DNA of 64,000 nt from Baylisascaris procyonis. Taxonomy: Eukaryota; Nematoda; Chromadorea; Rhabditida; Ascarididae. The stretch is from positions 1,612,001 to 1,676,000 of the forward strand of contig JAZARR010000247.1 of assembly GCA_037389465.1 (NCBI GenBank), given 5' to 3'. The notes below the pieces were generated by a model, which did no database searches, had not been told where the DNA came from, and worked only from the letters and a program-made list of their open reading frames with translations. Position numbers and translations under genes: made by a program. Shown here piece after piece: positions 56,601 through 64,000 of this stretch. How positions within the stretch are numbered: position 1 is the first letter of the stretch; each line of letters starts with the position of its first letter.

Positions 56601-58323
56601 AAAAGAGAGTCGATTATTTCTGTTGTACTCTTTTTATGCCTACTATACTCATTTTCTAGTTGGTTTTTTTTTTAAAGTTATGACACATTTCAAAAATTAA
56701 ATTTAATAAAATTTACTAATCGCTGTGTTTCTTAACGAGCCTAGATGATTTAGGCATGAACTTCGTGATTATGATGTTGATGTTATCAATATAGAGCCAG
56801 GAATATTTTGCACTCCACTCAATACGATAGAGAAGACAATGAAAGCAATGAATGCTACATGGGCGCGTGCAACTAATGAACTTCGTGAAGAGTATGGCGA
56901 ATATTGGTTTAGTAGAGGTGTATTCTATTTTCATTTCAATTTCTTTCACCAAAAATTTTTCCCTCAATAAAAATTTTATTTCTAATTTATGCTTCAATAA
57001 TTAATATATTTGAAGTTGTAATTGAGAGTAAATCTTAGAAATCTTAGTAATTTTCTTGTTTAGGTATATTGATTGTATTGTTTTTTATGCATTCTAAAAG
57101 ATGAGATCACTATAGATTCATAATAGTTGCGCTTTTTCTATTTCTAAAATAGCTGATAGATAACTCGATGAAAGAAAGACGGAAGTTGCTGAAAATTTTC
57201 GTTTATGATCGAGTGATGGCAATTTAATTGATACATTTCTATTGGGGAAATTTTTTTTTTTTGCATTTCCATGACAATCTTTTTGAGGATTCACATTTTT
57301 ATCCGAGAAATTTGTTATTATTTGAAGAAGAAATGAATTCCTTTACACACTATTCTTTGAGTTGATTTTTTGAGTATTATGGATGGAAACGTTATATGTA
57401 ACAGTCATTTAGTGAATTCCGTAAATAGAAGCTGAAAAAGATATTTTATTCTATAGAAAAAAAGATATTTTATATGAAAAAGATATTTGAGCATAGAAAA
57501 TTCCCACTTTTTTTTAAGAAAATAAACCATGAGAGTTTAAAGTTGCACTTGTTGACACGGAAATGAGCTTTGAATGATTTTGATTGATGTAATTAACGCT
57601 TAGAAGAAACTCATGATCATAAAACATTTTTCGTAATATTTTTGCGATATTCAACATTTTTACAATATTTTTACAACATTTTTCGCAATATTCTCTTCGA
57701 AAAATGTTGAAAGTTATATTTTAGAGAATATAACTAAAATGAGACTATTTGAAGGTAAACGTTTATTTATTAATGTTCATGATGCTTCACCATCGGATAT
57801 CACACCGGTGACCGATGCTTATTTCCATGCCGCAACTGCAAAATATCCCTATAAGAATTATGTGATCGGATTAGATGCGATATTGCTGTACGTTTCTTAA
57901 TTTTTTTTCGTCAAAATTTACTAGTAAATATATAATCAGCATACGGATAAATGAGCTGGTAAATGAGCATATTTTTTGCGCTTTTTCTATACTTTTTAAC
58001 ATTGAACTAAAAATAAATAAAATCTCAATAAAATGATAATCATGTGTTGTGAAGTGATATTATTTCGAATAACGTTATTGTTGAGTGGAGTTTTTGTTTT
58101 GCATTTCGATCATTGAAACTAAAAAATATTAAATGTATTATTATTTCAAAAGTAATTTTAATTTTCTCTTTGTAAGCAAAAAAAAAAAAAAATAAAAAAT
58201 AAACTTTTCAGATTTCAGCCATTTTCTTGGTTTCCAGCAAGATTGCAAGAATTGTTGATGGGATTGCTTAAATGGTTTTCACGGGCACCGAAACCGGCTG
58301 CTGTCGATCGTCGCCGAGATTGA
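53664..58323 (+). CDS. short-chain dehydrogenase, RDH/17beta-HSD-like (SDR2, 337 aa)
   Basis: Eight exons: 53664-53796, 54326-54399, 55014-55149, 55676-55829, 56255-56362, 56754-56917, 57755-57887 and 58212-58323 (TGA). It has a hydrophobic N-terminal anchor (MLLLLFILAIVVVLFALLL), TGSAGGFG at 40-47, VNNAG, a catalytic Ser within CTSC, YSASK with Tyr187 and Lys191, and the substrate-side PGIFCTP loop. The C-terminus is RAPKPAAVDRRRD. Exons 2 to 6 have exactly the same lengths as in SDR1 (74, 136, 154, 108, 164), so this is a tandem paralogue. It is probably a membrane-bound NAD(P)-dependent alcohol, retinol or steroid dehydrogenase; the substrate is unknown. Exon 4 ends TCAAG|GCACTA, where phase and homology force a GC donor. 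An AATAAA lies 58 bases past the stop. Confidence 0.93.
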
Positions 58324-58380
58324 TACTTATCTATGAATGTGCTATGCTCTATTTGGTGTGTGTGTGTGTGTGTTATATTC

Positions 58381-58386
58381 AATAAA
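58381..58386 (+). terminator. AATAAA poly(A) signal of SDR2
   Basis: Canonical hexamer 58 bases after the SDR2 stop codon, following a short GT repeat at 58358-58373. Confidence 0.6.
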
Positions 58387-60660
58387 ATTCAACCTGAAAT
58401 CCAATCTCGATAGATGTGCATTTCGGTTATGCTGTGTTGCATGTATATAAAAGAATTTTCCGTGCTTTCAAAAATTTTAACAATCGATAAATAGGCAATG
58501 CGTTTCCGCACCAAAAAACAATAACATAAGACAGATTAAAATATTACGTTCACGGACGATGTGTCGACATAAAGGATTACAGCACTTACTGACGAAGTAT
58601 TTTGAAATTATTGAACTTATGAACAAGTTGTACTCCCAAGTTTTTGAGCTGAAGAAACCTTGACACATTTTAGGCAACCTGAATTCAAACCTTGTGGGTT
58701 GATAAAGACTTTTAGTTTCGATAACACTTTATGCGTAAAGATGCGACTCCAGTTACGTGTGTATGAAGCGACGTTGAGCAATATAACTGTTAAAATGCAT
58801 ATGATAGGATCATCAAACGTATAGACAATATGCATGAGAGCCGTAAAGGCTTGGCTGAAACTATAAAATTTAATTTCTGCAAAATGGAGAAGGAGAATAA
58901 CAATCGAACAATGACGATGCGAGAGAATCGACTCTAATGAGCATTTATCGGTGAGATATAGCCCATTTCAATGATGAATATCTTTAAAAGTCTATATGGA
59001 CAGGTAGTCATTTTAACAGATGAGAATACTAACCTAGACGGTAAGCTAAAATATTCAAATGTATGAATGGTGAAAAATTAGATGAAGAAAGGTGAAGCAA
59101 TTTTGAAGTTATATTATTGCGAATTTTTTCTTTATTCGCAAAATCTTTCGCAGCGATTATTTTTCGATGATTTTCTTCCAAATATATTGGAGAAATTTTC
59201 TAAATTTGAAATTTTTTTTAATACTGAAATTATAATTTTACAATTTTATTCGTGAAAATTATACAATATTTCTGTTCATCAAGAATCTCATTTTTTATTC
59301 AAATGAACTGCTTGATTATGAAGTTTTCTTAACGCCGTAATTTATCGAATATTTTACTTTCTTTTTTTTTTTGTCATTTCATAAATGAGCTTGTGGGATC
59401 GAAATTGAGCTATAGAAAGTTAGAAAATAAATAGCGAAAGTTACTTATCTCTAGATCTGAACTTGTTTCGAAGCAGTTCTTTTTGTCAGAAAAGTGATCT
59501 TTTTTCTCTGCAGTAAAAATTTGTGTCACTCTCTATCGCTCACGATCAAAAATCTTTTGCTAGTTCGCCTTATTTTTTTTTTTTTTTTTTGTACTATCTG
59601 TTTAAAGCAGCAGAAATTTGCTTCCAAAATGGTGAAATAGGAAAAACCTCTTTCGGATCATAGATTATGAACGTCTTTCAATTCATATATACTAAAATAC
59701 CTCTAGGGAGATAGGCTGCATCTAATTTTGCCCTTTGGGCGTTTCCAGAGTTTTATGGAAAAGAAATTGAAGTTCAAATATTATGGAAGATTTTTTAGGG
59801 AGATGCAATTTTCCACCCAACTAAATATTTTCGTTGAAAATGGTCGAAGGTTTGGGACATTCGAGATTCGAGGAAGATCAACGATTTTTTCAAACGCTCA
59901 GAGAAGTTGAAATTTGAGAGTTTGCTGTCAGTTAAGCGTTTTTTAAAAATTCATTTAACGTCCTAAAACAAGCCTGTCGCATATTCTAGAAAGCCTAAAA
60001 CATGCAATGATGCCTTCGTCAATGGAAACATGGCCATGTATTCCTAACGTTTGTAATCATTGCCTCCATCGCCGAACGCAACCGGAATGTGCTATCTTAT
60101 CAGTCAATATGCTTCCTCTTTTCGTCACCAACAAATATAACGCTAATTGAAGACACTTCTTTCACTTACACTTAGCTGCTTCATAAATGCTGCTTCCTTT
60201 TACTGCACAATCCTTGCCCTCATATTAGTGCTAGATGGAATTCAATGAAAAAAACATCGATGCTATGAACCTCAAATTTTATAGATTTATGTCAATTTCA
60301 AGTTCAATCCATTTCGTTGATTTTTCATTACATAGTTGAACAATATTCATCTTAATGTGCTTATCGCAAAGTAACGCGTTGTTTTCGAGTTGAAAATCAA
60401 TCATTCTCTATAAAGAACGAAACGATTTAAATAGCTACAAATTTGCTTGTTTTTCTGGCGTTTTATTCGTCTCTCATCTGTCACTAAAAATTCCCTTATA
60501 TTCCTCTGTCCAAGTATCACTAGTCAGAATATGGATTTTTAGTGTATAGAATGATCTAGGAAAGGAAACTGAGCCACTCAATTTACCTCAAGTATTATAT
60601 AATTGAGTTACTCATTTGTAATACTACTGCTTATTCATTGGATTCAAATATTTACTGATT
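58387..60660. other. intergenic between SDR2 and SDR3
   Basis: About 2.3 kb of AT-rich DNA with T runs. Open frames here (such as 59728-59910) show no recognisable motif. Confidence 0.5.
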
Positions 60661-60664
60661 TTAG
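60661..60664 (+). promoter_or_regulatory. putative trans-splice acceptor of SDR3
   Basis: TGATTTTAG ends 24 bases before the SDR3 ATG, parallel to the acceptor ahead of SDR2. Confidence 0.35.
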
Positions 60665-60688
60665 AAGAAGCATTGTTCAATTCCGATA

Positions 60689-63517
60689 ATGTTTGGCTTT
60701 CTCGCCGTTCTACTTTCGCTTCCACTTATTGCGCTACTCTTCAAAAGATTCATCTTAGAGAGAATCTTCATCGATGCGTATCAGGAAAAAGCAATTTTGA
60801 TTACCGGTTGTGATTCAGGTGATTATTGTTTGAATGCTTTTTTTTGTTGCACTATATACGCTTTTTGCAACTCTTCTAATCATCTCAAATGCTTTCCACC
60901 GACTCACGTTTAATAATATGCAAATAAGATACAACTTTATAATTCATATAGAAAATACTCACTGGGAATAAAAGTGAAAAAAAAAAGAGATCAGCAATTT
61001 GCGTTTTATGCCGCCTGATATGATTAAATATTGCATTCCTTTATTGTATTTTTAGAAGTGTTCATTTTATGAATTTAACGAATGCAATAAATCTTTGTAA
61101 GTCGATTTTAATGCTTATCTAATGGCAATCCTCGATCTTGATATAAGATTCTTTATCAAGTTCGTTCATAGTACAACATCACGAATGTAGATGCCCTATT
61201 TCAATGAGTATGAATATTGCACCAAATAAATCCCATTTAAGGGTTCGGTTTTGATCTTGCATTGAGATGTCTTAGCCATGGAATGACGGTTTTCGCCACA
61301 TGCCTTACCGCAGAGGTAATTTGCTTATTATAGCCTTCAATATCATCGATGCACTTTTAGGGATTTCCTCCATTACGAGGTGTGATTCGCATATCCCAAC
61401 ATCCCAGTGTTGAGATCTGAACCTTTTATAGAAATATTTGAATTCAAAAATTCATACAATAGATGTGAAAACAAGAAATATATCATAATATAGACTCTAA
61501 AAGACTGCTGTAAATAAATGAAGGCAGCAAACGCCAATATGAATTGAGGTTCCTCACTTATCCTCCCTTCCTCCCCGCTTCTTCTACCAAAAAAAAAAAA
61601 AAAAGATTGATACTAAAACCCATTGAGACATTAATCGCCCTCTTGACAATGACCGCACTTGTCTTCATGGTCGTCACACCGTTGGTGCCTATCCATCACT
61701 TCCAATTAGAGTTCAGTGACGTCCAGCCGATTTCATTGTTGAATTCTCAGTTCCTTTAATCGAACTATGTGCTTATTGAATTCAATGCTATATTTGAGGG
61801 CTGTCAAAGGCTTCTCACGCGATCCAATGGCCTAATCGGTCAACTCGACTGTTTTGTGATGGACGTCCGATCAGAAGAGAGCGTTGCTGCCGCGTTCAAT
61901 CATCTCAAAAAAGCGATCAATATTAACAACAAAGCTATCTGCCAAATTATTGAGGATTTTCAACACTGGCAGATTTCGGCAGATTTTCAGGAAATGAAGC
62001 AACACCAAAAACACCTTCATCCACCTTCCAATTTAAGGATTGTAAGGTTTTTCAGCTGGTTTCGAATGACAGAAATGACCATTTTTGACAAAGGGAATTT
62101 ATGATATACGACGGAAGATGCAATTATATCCATATGAGTTTATTTTGCGCCATTTAAAAACGTATACCGTCGATTATCCAAAAAAAGTCCGAACAACCCA
62201 ACTTTAATGCTTGTTTACTTTTATTGCTACCACTGAATGAGGAAAAAGAGTGGTTCTTATGACGTATTTTGAGGATTCAAATATTGCCTAACATTACCTA
62301 GAACAGTTGCAAATTATGCATTAACTTAATGAATCCTCTGAAAAGTAAAGAGATTTTCAATAGGTAGTTCCATAGTGGACAAGAACTTCAAGAATAAATG
62401 TGAGGAAGTTGCTTTGTCATTAAAAGTTACTATACGAAACTCCACTCTATAACGATTCCCACCTAGATGGCGCAAACGGTGATCGGGTGTTGAGCACAAC
62501 AGCATCTATCGACGCTTCTGGCTGATCAATGTTAGTAGTGGCTGGGCAATAAGATAAAAACCGCCGTCATGAATTCTACTGTTCCGATATGATGATAAAG
62601 AAGCTAAAAAAATCTCCATAATCTACCTTGTCTTCGTCCAACTTTTCCTCATGCGATCACCGTTCCATATCTTCAACCCACTTTCTTCTTCAAACATTTT
62701 GATCAGCTCCTCCGCCACAAAATAAATTTGGTCAGCGAATACAAGCCAAGATTGCTCCAAGATATGCCATAATTTCAAATATGGCCGAAATATGGCCAGA
62801 GAAATATGGCCAAAAATTGCAACTGATATAATTTTCAATGAAAATCTTAATCTGGACAACACTATGTTGATTCCAAATCTTCTAGCTAAACAAATTTTTC
62901 GTTCGTTCTGTCTAATATTTCAATTGCTTCCATGTGAGAACCAATTATGAAGCATCACTGTAAGCTGCTTTTATATTATCTTCGTGCTCCTGAAAATTGG
63001 AATTTCAATTGGAATTAATTGAAATCGAAATTATATACAAATTGCACTGCAGTTATTTACACATAATTTAGTGATCATCTTGCAATTATTGAGATACTAA
63101 TCGTATTATCAGGTCTTTATGGATTGGTCAATAATGCTGGAGTGTGTGGCACTCCAGTACCTGACGATCTACTCACACTCGATGACTATAGACGAGTGAT
63201 CGATGTGAATGCGTTCGGTGTAATCCGTGTCACTCATGCCTTCAAGGAATTGATAAAAGAGCAACGGTATGTTCAAATCAAATGTTATTGATTATGCTAC
63301 TATAGACTTTTGATTTAGTACACATTTCGGATAGTCAATTTATTGCTCAATTCAAGATGTTTATGTTTGATCTAGTGCATTTGAAGTTGACATACTTAAT
63401 TCATTTCAGTGGACGTATTATAGTCGTAACAAGCGTTTGTTCAAGAATCGCGATGCCAGTGCTTGGTCCATATAGCGTTTCAAAGTTTGCCATCGATGCT
63501 TATTGCGATATTCTCAG
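60689..63517 (+). CDS. short-chain dehydrogenase, RDH/17beta-HSD-like (SDR3, incomplete at right edge)
   Basis: Five exons are visible: 60689-60818, 61242-61315, 61798-61933, 63113-63266 and 63410-63517. Lengths are 130, 74, 136, 154 and 108, the same as SDR1 exons 1-5. It has an N-terminal hydrophobic anchor (MFGFLAVLLSLPLIALLF), TGCDSGFG at 39-46, VNNAGV, a catalytic Ser in VTSVCS and YSVSK (Tyr186, Lys190). The remaining three exons should lie beyond 64000, since nothing in 63518-64000 matches exon 6. Exon 3 is odd: phase and homology place its end at AACAACAAAG, but the next bases are CTATCT, not GT or GC. This could be a donor mutation or a sequence error. Exon 5 ends CTCAG|GCAACA, a GC donor at the same position as in SDR1. 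It may be a functional paralogue or a decaying copy. Confidence 0.85.
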
Positions 63518-64000
63518 GCAACATCATTCGCTATTTCTTTCGAAAATTCTTTCACTTATAAAATATTCATAGTTATTAATTTATTCCCTAAAAGATTACT
63601 TTATATATATAATTTGTTTATTAAATATGGTGATATAACGTTCTATCGAATCGCATCCCTCATTTTAACTAACATAATGTGCAGGGAATTTTTATTATTG
63701 AAGTTCGTCAGGATTCGTTGAAAGTTTACTCTTTTGAAACAAATATTACTCTGTTGATTTGAGGTTATCAGTCGACACTTTCATTGTTAGCTTTGATATA
63801 TGTGGGATATATGAAGACAGCATAATGAGGCATAATGTATTGTCTATCTTTATAGAATAGTTGTTTTCTTTTCTAATTTCTACTCTCGTCAGGTAAAATA
63901 TTTTTGGCATCTGCGCACCCAACAACTCCACGATGGTGAAATTCACTCGATTTTGCAGTTCTTGTGGTTGCTTCCCACTTGAATAGTAGGACTGATGGTT

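Overview
This window looks like nuclear DNA of a nematode. It is AT-rich, and its genes are broken into many short exons by introns of tens of bases to several kilobases. The splice acceptors have the short TTTCAG or TTTTAG form, with little polypyrimidine tract. Several start codons sit just behind an intron-type acceptor that has no upstream exon, which suggests spliced-leader trans-splicing. One gene carries repeated MIG-18-like fibronectin type I modules, a nematode-typical domain. I cannot name the species. All exon coordinates were derived by hand from reading frame, splice dinucleotides and phase bookkeeping. No alignment was run, and family identities rest on recalled motifs.

Layout, left to right. 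Positions 2-133 may be the last coding piece of a plus-strand gene lying to the left. Four minus-strand genes follow. (1) 6573-4109 encodes a small EGF-like type I membrane protein of 195 aa. (2) 13313-8167 encodes a secreted protein with about six MIG-18-like Fn1 modules. (3) 24989-16091 encodes a CK1/TTBK-like protein kinase; it has an apparent 1-base frameshift just before the catalytic loop, and a ~2.5 kb satellite array lies in one intron. (4) 39918-25227 encodes dihydropyrimidine dehydrogenase (DPYD, 23 exons, 1057 aa), the first enzyme of pyrimidine breakdown. The DPYD stop and the kinase ATG are only 237 bases apart, with a poly(A) signal followed by a trans-splice-like acceptor, so the two may form an operon.

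The right part of the window holds three plus-strand short-chain dehydrogenases (45532-49250, 53664-58323, and 60689 to the right edge). They have a nearly identical exon length and phase pattern, so they are tandem duplicates of one RDH/17beta-HSD-like (SDR9C-type) gene. Between DPYD and the first of them is a possible small minus-strand gene (44508-42106) with three exons whose phases fit. The rest is AT-rich intergenic DNA with microsatellites, dispersed repeats and one GC-richer island.

The points most worth checking are the candidate DPYD-kinase operon, the kinase frameshift, the SDR cluster with its recurrent GC-AG introns and one broken donor, and the satellite inside the kinase intron. 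I found no clearly new multi-gene system.
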